64,000 nucleotides of DNA from positions 1,550,001 to 1,614,000 of the forward strand of contig OZ255627.1 of NCBI GenBank assembly GCA_965276765.1, in the 5' to 3' direction. How positions within the stretch are numbered: position 1 is the first letter of the stretch; each line of letters starts with the position of its first letter. Under the pieces are notes generated by a model. It had not been told where the DNA came from. It saw only the letters and a list, made by a program, of their open reading frames with translations, and made no database searches. Of the stretch, positions 27,759-36,181 are shown one piece after another. This DNA comes from G965276765 sp965276765. GTDB taxonomy: Bacteria > Actinomycetota > Acidimicrobiia > Acidimicrobiales > Palsa-688. The position numbers were made by a program, and so were the translations under genes.

Positions 27759-28505
27759 TCAAGGCGCGTTTTGCCTGCTGCGCTTGGCCTGGCTGCGCTC
27801 GGCTTCCACGCGGTCGAGGGCGGCGTCCCTGGCGCCGTGGATGTGGGCGACGGCGGCGTGTCGCGCCGCTTCGGGGTCGCCGCGACGGATGGCCTCGACG
27901 ATGGCCTGGTGGTCGCGCCGGGACCGCTCGAGGCGGCCGGGGATGGTCAAGGTGGTCTCCATGCCCTTGCTCAGGATCTCCTGGAGGAGCCCGAGGGTGC
28001 GGCTCATGAACTCATTCTTGGACAGCGCGGCGATCTGCAGGTGGAAGGCGGCGTCGAGTTGCGCCAGGCGGCGGAAGTCCACTGTTTCCTTGGTCACCTC
28101 CTCATCGAGGCGGGCGAGGGCGCGATCGACGCTCTCGATGTCGTCGGGGGTGACGCTCGAGGCGGCCCAGGCCGCCGCCGGCTCTTCGAGAACCTCACGC
28201 ATGGCAAACAACCCGGCCAGGTTGACCTCCATGTCGGCGAAGTAGTCCTGCACGGGGTCGCGGCGGCCTTCGCCCACAAAGACACCTTGCCCGTGGCGGA
28301 CGACCAGGCGCCCGTGTGCCTCCAGCCTCTTGACCGCTTCCCGCAGGGCCGGTCGGCTGACTGCGAGCATGCGAGCCAGATCCCGCTCGGGTGGCAAGCG
28401 GGCACCGACAGGCAGCCCCTCGCTGGAGATGATGCTCTCGATGCGCTCGACGATGCGGTCGGTCAGGCTGCCGGTCGGCCTGATCGGGCTCCAAACAGGA
28501 TCCAT
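27759..28505 (-). CDS. GntR-family (FadR/FCD subgroup) transcriptional regulator
   Basis: A 248-residue repressor. N-terminal winged helix: LTDRIVERIESIISSEGL, then LPPERDLARMLAVSRPALRE and AVKRLEAHGRLVVRHGQGVF. The C-terminal FCD domain has FAMREVLEEPAAAWAA, DAAFHLQIAALSKN and DHQAIVEAIRRGDPEAARHA, with the Asp/His residues that bind metal and an organic acid. Encoded between the lactonase and the dehydratase genes; its effector is probably a sugar-acid intermediate (inference). Candidate operator at 27631-27657. Confidence 0.93.
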   Translation of the reverse strand: MDPVWSPIRPTGSLTDRIVERIESIISSEGLPVGARLPPERDLARMLAVSRPALREAVKRLEAHGRLVVRHGQGVFVGEGRRDPVQDYFADMEVNLAGLFAMREVLEEPAAAWAASSVTPDDIESVDRALARLDEEVTKETVDFRRLAQLDAAFHLQIAALSKNEFMSRTLGLLQEILSKGMETTLTIPGRLERSRRDHQAIVEAIRRGDPEAARHAAVAHIHGARDAALDRVEAERSQAKRSRQNAP

Positions 28506-28599
28506 TGCTCGTGCCCCTCCCTTTGTCTCATACGCAACTCCGGACTGGATGTTGCCAGACGGGCGTGCCGTTTGTGGCCTGAGGTCATGCCGATGGCCC

Positions 28600-29469
28600 T
28601 CAGGGGCCGACGCATGAGACTGCCGGCCGACCGCTGGCCCCTGGCCTGCACCGAAAGACGCTCCCGGCGAGCGCCCCCCGGCCGGGCCCGGCCCCTTGCC
28701 GCCCGGTGGTGATGAACAGCTCCCGACCGTCCGATCCCCCGAAGCAGCAGCTCGTCACCTGGGGGACGGGAACATCCACGATGGCGTCGAGGCGGCCGTT
28801 CGGCTGGTAGCGGTGAACGGTCCCGGATCGTGCCATCGCCACCCAGATGTAGCCGTCGTCGTCGATGGTCATCCCGTCGGGGTTGCCGGCGCCGGCCGGC
28901 AGCTCGACGAACGGCCGCCGGTTGTAGAGGCGGGAGGCATCGATGTCGACGTCCAGGCGGTCTATCCGCCGTGTCGGCGTGTCGACGAAGTACATCGTCG
29001 TCCCGCCTGGATCCCAGCACAGCCCGTTGGAGATCGTAAGCCCTTCGAGCAGCGTGGTGACGGTCCCGTCCGGGGCGAGCCGGTAGAGCGCAGCAGCGCC
29101 CGGTGTCCGGTCGTAGGCCATGGTTCCTGCCCAAAACGACCCGTCCGGCGCGCACTTGCCGTCGTTCATCCGGAGGCCGGGAGCCACGATGTCGGCGACC
29201 ATCTTCAGCTCCCCGTCCTCGCTCAGCCGGCCGAAGCCGCGTTGCACGGCGACGGCGAACCCGCCGTCGACGTGCGGCGTTACCGCGCCGATGTGCTGGC
29301 CGACGTCGACGGTCCGGTCCACGCCGGTCTCGGGGTCGAAGACGTGCAGCGCCGATCCCAAGATGTCGACCCACAGCAGGCGGCGCCGGCCTTCATCCCA
29401 TCCGGGGCACTCGCCCAGCTCGACCGTGGTGGTGGCCAACGCCACCTCAGCCCGGATGCGTCTCACCAC
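28600..29469 (-). CDS. SMP-30/gluconolactonase family lactonase
   Basis: A 289-residue six-bladed beta-propeller lactonase. Metal and active-site residues of the family are visible in LGECPGWDEGRRRLLWVDI (Glu), MNDGKCAPDGSFWAGTM (Asn), TISNGLCWDPG (Asn) and NPDGMTIDDDGYIWVA (Asp). It hydrolyses a sugar lactone made by a dehydrogenase to the open aldonic acid. GTG start at 29469, 153 nt from the divergent ABC transporter operon, so it opens the minus-strand arm of the sugar-acid cluster. The last ~20 residues are low-similarity. Confidence 0.9.
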   Translation of the reverse strand: MVRRIRAEVALATTTVELGECPGWDEGRRRLLWVDILGSALHVFDPETGVDRTVDVGQHIGAVTPHVDGGFAVAVQRGFGRLSEDGELKMVADIVAPGLRMNDGKCAPDGSFWAGTMAYDRTPGAAALYRLAPDGTVTTLLEGLTISNGLCWDPGGTTMYFVDTPTRRIDRLDVDIDASRLYNRRPFVELPAGAGNPDGMTIDDDGYIWVAMARSGTVHRYQPNGRLDAIVDVPVPQVTSCCFGGSDGRELFITTGRQGAGPGRGALAGSVFRCRPGASGRPAVSCVGP

Positions 29470-29525
29470 TGCGCACCCTCTTGGTCACCGGCGGTACCCA
29501 TCTTTGTCTCCCACTCAACCCAGGC

Positions 29526-29553
29526 TTGACCCTCGTGGACAGAGGTCTATACT
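29526..29553 (+). promoter_or_regulatory. Promoter of the sugar ABC transporter operon
   Basis: TTGACC (29526-29531), a 16-nt spacer and TATACT (29548-29553), a close match to the housekeeping consensus, about 70 nt upstream of the binding-protein start in the divergent intergenic region. The AT-richer stretch just after it (to about 29575) would be a natural place for a repressor site. Confidence 0.7.
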
Positions 29554-29622
29554 CACACCGCAGATTATCTCAGACAGGGCCGGGGGCTCGCCAACGCGGG
29601 CAAAAGAGGGAGGGACCAGAAG

Positions 29623-30990
29623 ATGCGCTATCCGACCCATCCAGGTGTGAGGTCGAAGGGACGCAGGCTGGCCGTCAGGGTACGGCCTCGCCTCTTCGCG
29701 ACAGCGGCTGCGGTCACGGTGACCGGGCTGCTCGCGTCGAGCTGCGGAAGCTCCTCGCACGGTGCCGCTACCCAAGCGAACCAGGGGAGCGCGAGTCACC
29801 CCGTCACGATCACCTTCGCCAACTGGGCCGACGCGGAGACAGCGACCCAGCCCGGTATCAAGGCCGCCATCTCCAAGTTCGAGGCGACGCACCCAGGAAT
29901 CAAGATCAAGGAGGAGCCCATATCCTTCACCGACATCGGCCACGAGCTGGTCCTCCAGGTGCGCTCCGGCAACACCCCCGACGTTGCGGAGATCTCGGGC
30001 AACGACACCTACAGCGTCAATGAGGCCGGGGGCTTGGAGCCCCTCACCTCGTACGCCACGTCCAGCTACCAGTCGTCCATCATCCCAAAGGAGCTCCACC
30101 AGGGCGAGATCGGCGGGAAGTTGGTCGCCATCCCCTGGACCGACGCCCCGCCGGCGCTTTGGTACAACAAGACCATCATGTCCAAGGCGGGTCTCAACCC
30201 GAATGATCCCCCGAAGACCACCTCTCAGTTGCTCTCGGACATGGCCACGATCCGCAACAAGGAGCCCAAGGTGGTGCCCCTCGGGCTGGACACGAGCAAT
30301 CGTGACTTTGCCCTTTCGTCCAACTGGGCGTGGATGAAGACGTTCGGCACCACCCCGTTCAGCGGGTCCAAGGCTACGGCCAACACGGCCGGCATGCGGT
30401 CCTATCTGACCTTCATGCGGGAGCTGAAGCACGGCAACGACATCCAGCCCCTGAAGAAGATTGGCGACGAGCGACCGCTGGCCGCCGACGGGGAGCTCGC
30501 CTTCACGTGGGACCAGCCTCTGCTCCAGGGCGTCATCCAGAGCAGCAACCACATGAGCAACGCCGCCTTCTACAAGACCTGGGGCGTCGCGCCGTTGCCG
30601 ACCGGCACGACTGGGAGGCCGTACTCCATCGAGCTCGGCCACCAGCTCGTCATGTTCAAGAGCTCCAAGTACCAGGCCGACGACTGGAAGTTCATGAACT
30701 GGTTGTCAACGTCGTCGTGGTCGGTGGCCAACTACACCATCAAGTACGAGTCATCCCTGCCGCCGCTGGCCCATCCGTCGGCCGGGGCGAGCAAGCTGCT
30801 CGACACGCCGGTGTACAAGGCGTTCTCCTCGAAGATCACGCCCCAGATCATCACGCCGGCCTACGGGCCGACGTTCGAGGAGGCCTACCCGCCGATCATG
30901 TCTGGCGTCGAGAGCGCCGTCACCTCCTCGACGCCGGTCACCAAGATCGTCTCCAGCATGCAGTCGGGCCTTGGGACCGCCTTTGGCTGA
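29623..30990 (+). CDS. CUT1-family sugar-binding lipoprotein (ABC importer 1)
   Basis: A 455-residue family 1 solute-binding protein. Basic N-terminus, hydrophobic signal and the lipobox LLASSC at about residues 41-46 indicate a lipoprotein. The mature part opens VTITFANWADAETATQPGIK and contains DIGHELVLQVRSGNTPDVAE and AIPWTDAPPALWYNKTIM, the usual pattern of sugar-binding proteins. First gene of a plus-strand operon with two permeases and an ATPase. Ligand is probably a sugar, sugar acid or small oligosaccharide handled by the neighbouring enzymes (inference). Confidence 0.93.
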   Translation: MRYPTHPGVRSKGRRLAVRVRPRLFATAAAVTVTGLLASSCGSSSHGAATQANQGSASHPVTITFANWADAETATQPGIKAAISKFEATHPGIKIKEEPISFTDIGHELVLQVRSGNTPDVAEISGNDTYSVNEAGGLEPLTSYATSSYQSSIIPKELHQGEIGGKLVAIPWTDAPPALWYNKTIMSKAGLNPNDPPKTTSQLLSDMATIRNKEPKVVPLGLDTSNRDFALSSNWAWMKTFGTTPFSGSKATANTAGMRSYLTFMRELKHGNDIQPLKKIGDERPLAADGELAFTWDQPLLQGVIQSSNHMSNAAFYKTWGVAPLPTGTTGRPYSIELGHQLVMFKSSKYQADDWKFMNWLSTSSWSVANYTIKYESSLPPLAHPSAGASKLLDTPVYKAFSSKITPQIITPAYGPTFEEAYPPIMSGVESAVTSSTPVTKIVSSMQSGLGTAFG

Positions 30991-30991
30991 C

Positions 30992-31948
30992 ATGACGACA
31001 CTCGCTCCGTCGCCACCTTCGGCCGGTCGGGAAGGTCCTGCCCGGCCGAAGCGCTCCGACCGAGGGTGGCGAGCCTGGTTGTCGGGTCGGCGGTTCGTCG
31101 ACCCGATGATCCTTCCTGCCGTCGCGGTCATCGGCGCCGTCATCGGCTACCCGATCTACCGGGCCATCTCGCTCTCGCTCGAGCACTACAACTTCGCCTC
31201 GGCCCTGCCCCCCACCGGCGTGGGCGCGACAAACTACGACCAGCTACTGCATGACCCCGTGTTCTGGCAGTCGCTGGAGAACAGCGTGATCTATGCCGCA
31301 GGCTCGGTCGTTTGCGCTGGCGCCATTGGGCTGCTGCTCGCCCTGGCCACCGAGGGCCTCAAGGGGCGGTGGCGGTATCTACGGACCGTCCTGCTCACGC
31401 CCTGGGCCGTGCCCCTGATCGTGGTCGCCTTCCTCTTCACCTACATGCTGAACCAGGACGGCGGCGTGGTGAACGCCGTCCTCATGGATCTGGGCATCGT
31501 CCACTCCGGCGTCCCGTGGCTCGACTCGTCGACGTGGGCCATGACCTCGGTCATCGCCGCCACCGTGTGGACGCAGACACCGTTCTTCCTGCTCGTCTTC
31601 ACGGCCGCGCTGTCCGGCGTGCCCAACGAAGTGCTCGAGTCCGCCCGCGTGGATCGCGCCTCGCGGCGGGCGACGTTTTTCTACGTCAAGCTCCCCTACC
31701 TCCGCAACCCGGCCCTGATCGCCGGTCTGATCATGACGATCTCGGCGTTCAACAACTTCACAACGATCTGGTCGATGACGTCGGGTGGACCGGCGTACAG
31801 CACGACCACGCTCGTGATCTACGTGTACCGGTTGGCCTTCAGCGCCTACAACATGGGCTACGCGTCGGCCGTCGGGGTGGTGTGGCTGCTCCTGCTGACG
31901 CTGTTCGCGCTCTTCTACATTCGGCTGCTCAGGCGGAGCGGCGCGTGA
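30992..31948 (+). CDS. CUT1 sugar ABC transporter permease (MalF/UgpA-like)
   Basis: A 318-residue permease with six membrane segments. The start ATG 30992 comes 1 nt after the binding-protein stop. The EAA loop that docks the ATPase reads EVLESARVDRASRRATFFYV followed by KLPYL. The helix NNFTTIWSMTSGGPAYSTTT near the C-terminus is typical of MalF/UgpA-like subunits. Partner of the next permease. Confidence 0.93.
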   Translation: MTTLAPSPPSAGREGPARPKRSDRGWRAWLSGRRFVDPMILPAVAVIGAVIGYPIYRAISLSLEHYNFASALPPTGVGATNYDQLLHDPVFWQSLENSVIYAAGSVVCAGAIGLLLALATEGLKGRWRYLRTVLLTPWAVPLIVVAFLFTYMLNQDGGVVNAVLMDLGIVHSGVPWLDSSTWAMTSVIAATVWTQTPFFLLVFTAALSGVPNEVLESARVDRASRRATFFYVKLPYLRNPALIAGLIMTISAFNNFTTIWSMTSGGPAYSTTTLVIYVYRLAFSAYNMGYASAVGVVWLLLLTLFALFYIRLLRRSGA

Positions 31949-31982
31949 CCCGACAGGCGCCCACGACCCGAAGGAGCCGCCC

Positions 31983-32888
31983 GTGACCGTTGCCGAGACC
32001 CGGCCGACCGATCTCCGCCTCGAGGAGCGCGACCCTCCGCCGCGGGTTGGTCGGGGCCGGGCGTGGAGCCGGTCGGCCAAGGGTGTCGTCGTGGCCGTCG
32101 CTCTCCTCTGCACGCTTGGGCCCATCTACTGGATGCTGGTCACGTCCATCGAGAGCCCCGACCAGATCGCGCAGCTCACGCCATCGCTGGTGCCGCGATC
32201 GACCACCGGCGTCAACTACGGCCAGCTGGTCGGCCATTCGCTCGCCTTCACGTCGTTCCTGACCAACAGCGTCATCACCTCCGTCGCGACCGCCCTCGTC
32301 GCCATCGTCATCGCCAGCCTGGCCGGCTACAGCCTTTCTCGTGGCCGCTACGGGCTGCGGGGCCCACTCGGCTACATCATCCTCGCCACCCAGATGCTGC
32401 CGCTGGTGGTCCTCGTCGCCCCGCTTTACCTCGTCTTGCTTGACGTCCACCTCCTCAACACCGAGGCCAGCCTGGTCATCGGATTCACCACGTTCTCGGT
32501 CCCGTTCGGGACGTGGATGATGAAGGGTTTCTTCGACGCCGTTCCTCCCGAGCTGGAAGAGGCCGCCCGCGTCGACCACTGCGGGAGGCTCCAGACCCTC
32601 TTCCGGGTCGTCATCCCCGTGACCATCCCCGGGCTGGTCACGACCGGCATCTTCGTGTTCATGGAGGCATGGAACAATCTCCTGTTTCCTCAGACGTTCA
32701 TAAACACGCTCTCGAAACAGACGCTGCCTGCCGGGCTGCTTGACAGCCTGACCGGACAATTCAAGACAGACTGGGGCGGTTTGATGGCTGCGGCCGCCAT
32801 CACAACGATTCCATTGCTCGTTGCCTTCTTCGCCGTGCAGCGCTACATGGTGCGCGGCATGACGGCCGGCGCCCTCGCGGGGGAGTAG
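31983..32888 (+). CDS. CUT1 sugar ABC transporter permease (MalG/UgpE-like)
   Basis: A 301-residue permease starting at GTG 31983, with AAGGAG just upstream. Six membrane segments; the EAA loop is ELEEAARVDHCGRLQTLFRV followed by VIPVTIPG, and FVFMEAWNNLLFPQTF is the expected conserved helix of MalG-type proteins. The stop is 4 nt before the ATPase start. Confidence 0.93.
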   Translation: MTVAETRPTDLRLEERDPPPRVGRGRAWSRSAKGVVVAVALLCTLGPIYWMLVTSIESPDQIAQLTPSLVPRSTTGVNYGQLVGHSLAFTSFLTNSVITSVATALVAIVIASLAGYSLSRGRYGLRGPLGYIILATQMLPLVVLVAPLYLVLLDVHLLNTEASLVIGFTTFSVPFGTWMMKGFFDAVPPELEEAARVDHCGRLQTLFRVVIPVTIPGLVTTGIFVFMEAWNNLLFPQTFINTLSKQTLPAGLLDSLTGQFKTDWGGLMAAAAITTIPLLVAFFAVQRYMVRGMTAGALAGE

Positions 32889-32892
32889 CGGA

Positions 32893-33984
32893 GTGGTCGC
32901 CCTGTCGTTGCGGAACGTCGAGAAGCAGTACGGCAAGCAGACAGTCCTCAAGGACTGCAGTCTCGAGATCGAGGACGGCGCTTTCGTCGTGCTGGTCGGC
33001 CCGTCGGGGTCGGGCAAGACCACGTTGCTGCGGATCGTCGCCGGGCTCGAGGACCTTACGAGCGGTGAGGTCTATTTCGGTGATCGTTGCGTCAACGGCA
33101 TCGACGTCGGCGACCGGGACATCGCCATGGTCTTCCAAAACTACGGTCTCTACCCGCACATGACGGTCTACAACAACATCGCCTTCGGGCTCCGCCGGCT
33201 CGGGCTTCCCAAGGACGACGTTGACCGCAAGGTCCGGGAGGTCGGCCGCCTGCTTGGCCTCGACCCGCTGCTCAAGCGGCGGCCGAAACAGCTCTCGGGC
33301 GGCCAGCGCCAGAGGGTGGCGCTCGGACGGGCCATCGTGCGCGAACCGGCCGTGTTCCTTCTCGACGAGCCGCTCAGCAACCTCGACGCCCACCTGCGAG
33401 TGCAGATGCGGGCCGAGATCCTCCGGGTGCACCGCTCGGTGACCGCTACCGCTATGTACGTGACCCACGATCAGGTCGAAGCCCTCACCATGGGTGACCT
33501 GGTCGTGGTGATGAACGAGGGGCGAGTGCAGCAGGTCGGCACCCCCGACGAGCTGTACGACCGCCCGGTCAACACCTTTGTCGCCGGTTTCATCGGCACG
33601 CCTGCGATGGGGTTCCTGACCTGCCGCCTCACTCGCTACGGCGACGTCGCCGCCCTCGAGAGTGACGGCGTCCGGCTGTGCCTGCCGCCGGCGCGGGCGG
33701 CGACCCTGCCCGTGCGCGACGGTGAACGGGTCAAGGTCGGGATCCGTCCTGAGCGGCTGCTCAGCGTCGAGTCGGCGACGGAGGACGCCCGGATCGCCGG
33801 CATGACCGAAGTCGTGGAGCCCCTCGGTTCCGAGCAGTACGTCATCATGGACGTCGGTGGGGAGCGGATCACGTCGAAGATGCCCCGGGACCGCTCAGTC
33901 GTCATCAACCGCAAGCTCGTCTTTACTACCGACACCAACTGCCTCCATCTCTTCGACGCCGAATCGGGGGCACGCCTTCCTTGA
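32893..33984 (+). CDS. CUT1 sugar ABC transporter ATPase (MsmX/UgpC/MsiK-like)
   Basis: A 363-residue ATPase from GTG 32893. Walker A GPSGSGKTT, Q-loop MVFQNYGLYPHMTVYNNIAF, signature LSGGQRQRVALGRAIVREP, Walker B FLLDEPLSNLDAHLR and the switch His in VTHDQVEALTMGD are complete. The C-terminal TOBE/regulatory domain (GIRPERLLSVESATEDARI) marks the MalK group. It is the only CUT1 ATPase in the window; ABC importer 2 (48973-52254) has none, so this protein may serve both, as MsmX and MsiK do elsewhere (inference). Confidence 0.95.
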   Translation: MVALSLRNVEKQYGKQTVLKDCSLEIEDGAFVVLVGPSGSGKTTLLRIVAGLEDLTSGEVYFGDRCVNGIDVGDRDIAMVFQNYGLYPHMTVYNNIAFGLRRLGLPKDDVDRKVREVGRLLGLDPLLKRRPKQLSGGQRQRVALGRAIVREPAVFLLDEPLSNLDAHLRVQMRAEILRVHRSVTATAMYVTHDQVEALTMGDLVVVMNEGRVQQVGTPDELYDRPVNTFVAGFIGTPAMGFLTCRLTRYGDVAALESDGVRLCLPPARAATLPVRDGERVKVGIRPERLLSVESATEDARIAGMTEVVEPLGSEQYVIMDVGGERITSKMPRDRSVVINRKLVFTTDTNCLHLFDAESGARLP

Positions 33985-35162
33985 CCGCAGGGTCGCGCCG
34001 GATCGGCAGCGTGGAGACCTTCATGGTGCCTCCTCGTTGGATACTCGTCCTCGTCTCGACGACCGATGGTGGCGAGGGCTGGGGCGAGGCCATCGTCGCC
34101 AAGCGGCCCCGCGCCGTGGCCGGCGCCGTCGACGATCTGGCGGCCAACGTGATCGGCGAGGACGCCAACCGGGTAGAGGAGCTGTGGCAGCGGATGCATC
34201 GTGGCGCCTTCTTCCGGGGTGGCCCGATCCTTTCGACGGCGGCGGCAGCCATGGACATGGCCTTGTGGGACCTGAAGGCGCGCCTTGTCGGCCTGCCGGT
34301 CCACGAGCTGCTCGGCGGAGCCGTCAGGGAGGCCGTGCGCGGCTACAGCTGGGTCGATGCCGCCGAGCCCGACGCGGTGGTCGTGCAGGCGAAAACCCGG
34401 CTGGCCAGAGGCTTCGATGCCGTCAAGCTCGACGCGGCCGGCCCGATCGACTGGCTCCGAGCGACGCCGGCGATCGACGCCGTGGTCGGGCGCGTGGACG
34501 CCCTGCGCCGAGAGCTCGGGCCCGATCTGGGAATTGCCCTCGACCTGCACGGGCGGGCGCCGCTCGCCATCGCTCGCGTCCTGCTCCGGGAGCTCGAGTC
34601 CTACGGGCTGCTGTGGGTCGAAGAGCCCGTATCGCCCGAATGCGACGACGACCTTGCCGCCCTGCGGGCGGCGGCGGGATCGGTGCCGCTGGCCACAGGG
34701 GAGCGTCTCACGTCCCGTTACGACTTCCGACGGCTGCTCGCTGAGCGTTCCGTCGACATCATCCAGCCCGACGTGGCACTCACCGGGCTGTTCGAATTGG
34801 AGAAAATCTGCCGAATGGCCGAGGCCTTCGACGTCGCCGTCGCCCCCCATGCCGCCAGCGGCCCGCTCGCGCTTGCCGCGTCGCTGCAGGTCGGGTTCTG
34901 CTGCCGGAACATCGTGATCCAGGAGGTGAGCCGCCACCTTCCGTTCCACGATGACGAGACCCCGGGCGGCCGCGAACCGCCCGTCGGCTACCTCGAGAAG
35001 GAAGGTGCCATCCGCCCGCACCGGGGCCGTTTCGCCCGTGCTGACTGGCCCGGCCTCGGTGTCGAGGTCGACGTTTCCGCCGTCCGGACCGTGTCGGAGC
35101 GGGCGTGGCAGGTGGCCGACCCGGTGTGGCGCCACGACGATGGGAGGGTGGCCGAGTGGTAA
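33981..35162 (+). CDS. Enolase-superfamily dehydratase (galactonate dehydratase DgoD-like)
   Basis: About 393 residues, TTG start at 33981 overlapping the ATPase stop by 4 nt. Barrel motifs: DAVKLDAAG, IALDLHGRAPLAIA (metal Asp plus the His-Gly-Arg seen in DgoD-like enzymes), LLWVEEPVSPE, LATGERLTSRYDF, IIQPDVALTG and APHAASGPLALAASLQ. These resemble the D-galactonate dehydratase subgroup; the product would be a 2-keto-3-deoxy acid. The exact sugar acid is not determined. Confidence 0.88.
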   Translation: MTAGSRRIGSVETFMVPPRWILVLVSTTDGGEGWGEAIVAKRPRAVAGAVDDLAANVIGEDANRVEELWQRMHRGAFFRGGPILSTAAAAMDMALWDLKARLVGLPVHELLGGAVREAVRGYSWVDAAEPDAVVVQAKTRLARGFDAVKLDAAGPIDWLRATPAIDAVVGRVDALRRELGPDLGIALDLHGRAPLAIARVLLRELESYGLLWVEEPVSPECDDDLAALRAAAGSVPLATGERLTSRYDFRRLLAERSVDIIQPDVALTGLFELEKICRMAEAFDVAVAPHAASGPLALAASLQVGFCCRNIVIQEVSRHLPFHDDETPGGREPPVGYLEKEGAIRPHRGRFARADWPGLGVEVDVSAVRTVSERAWQVADPVWRHDDGRVAEW

Positions 35163-35950
35163 AGGCTCCGGGCCGTGAGGACTCTCGGGCCGTCGCCCTC
35201 GTGACTGGGGCGGGGCGGGGGATCGGCGCCGCCATCGCCTGTCGGCTCGCCGCCGACGGCTACGCCGTCGCGCCCATCGACGTCAACCCGGACGGCCTGG
35301 ACACGGTGGCCCGCACCATCGCCGACGGTGGCGGGACGGCCAGCCCGATCGTCGCCGACATCGGGGAACCGGACGCCCCGTCAAGGATCGCTGAGGAGGT
35401 GCGCGGGCGGCTCGGCCACGTGACCGCCCTCGTCAACAACGCGGCCCAGCACGGCGCCCGCCACGGGCTGTCCGATCTGACCCTCGAGGAGTGGCAGAAG
35501 ATCGTGGCCGTCAACCTCTCCGCGTCGATGTTCCTTGCCCAGGAGCTCGCCGGTCCAATGGCCGATCGGGGTGGCTGCATCGTGAACGTCGGTGCGATCC
35601 AGGCCAGGCTGCCGGCGGCGAGCTACCTGGCCTACGTCACGAGCAAGGGAGGCGTGGCCGCACTCACCAGAGCGCTGGCGGTGGAGCTGTCGCCACTGGG
35701 CATTCGCGTGAACTCCGTTCTGCCCGGCGCCACGGACACGGAGTCCCTGCGGGCCACGGTCGCCAGCGTCGATCCTGACACGCCCGTCCCGACCCTCCTC
35801 GGGCGCAAGGGCCGGCCCGAGGAGATCGCGGCCGCGGTGAGCTTCCTCGTTAGCGACGATGCCTCCTTCGTGACCGGCGCCGAGCTGGTCGTGGACGGCG
35901 GCCGCAGCCTGTCGCGCGCCGCCGACCCGTTTGAACGCCTTCGGCGCTGA
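35156..35950 (+). CDS. Short-chain dehydrogenase/reductase with altered catalytic Ser
   Basis: About 264 residues from GTG 35156, overlapping the DgoD-like gene by 7 nt. Rossmann motif VALVTGAGRGIGAAIACRLA, NNA in LVNNAAQHGARHG and YxxxK in YVTSKGG are clear, and the C-terminus VSFLVSDDASFVTGAELVVD is standard. The usual catalytic Ser segment reads IVNVGAIQARLP, i.e. Ala where Ser is expected. In this operon it most likely oxidises the sugar to its lactone, or reduces a keto acid (inference). Confidence 0.88.
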   Translation: MVKAPGREDSRAVALVTGAGRGIGAAIACRLAADGYAVAPIDVNPDGLDTVARTIADGGGTASPIVADIGEPDAPSRIAEEVRGRLGHVTALVNNAAQHGARHGLSDLTLEEWQKIVAVNLSASMFLAQELAGPMADRGGCIVNVGAIQARLPAASYLAYVTSKGGVAALTRALAVELSPLGIRVNSVLPGATDTESLRATVASVDPDTPVPTLLGRKGRPEEIAAAVSFLVSDDASFVTGAELVVDGGRSLSRAADPFERLRR

Positions 35951-36093
35951 GGTCCTTGTGAGGGGCGCCCCTGGGCTTCGGCGCGGCGAAGGTCGGAGGC
36001 GCCGAGGCGGGCGCCGGCGACCGTCTCGCCGCACTCATCGAGCAGAGAGTTGGTGGAGGTATCAGAGGTCAGAGCTATGTGGTCTGGGGACTG

Positions 36094-36122
36094 TTGACAG
36101 ATGGCGAGGCCATTTGTAACGT
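36094..36122 (+). promoter_or_regulatory. Promoter of the hydroxyacid dehydrogenase-GH2-Ldh operon
   Basis: TTGACA (36094-36099), a 17-nt spacer and TAACGT (36117-36122), about 60 nt before the 2-hydroxyacid dehydrogenase start. Upstream at 36066-36086 there are two GGTC-containing half-sites (GAGGTCAG, GTGGTCTG) spaced about 15 nt apart that could bind the GntR regulator. Confidence 0.6.
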
Positions 36123-36181
36123 TCCGGTGCTAAGAGGTCGGGCCACTCGGGTCGTTGCGCCTGACGTTTGGGAGGGAAGTT

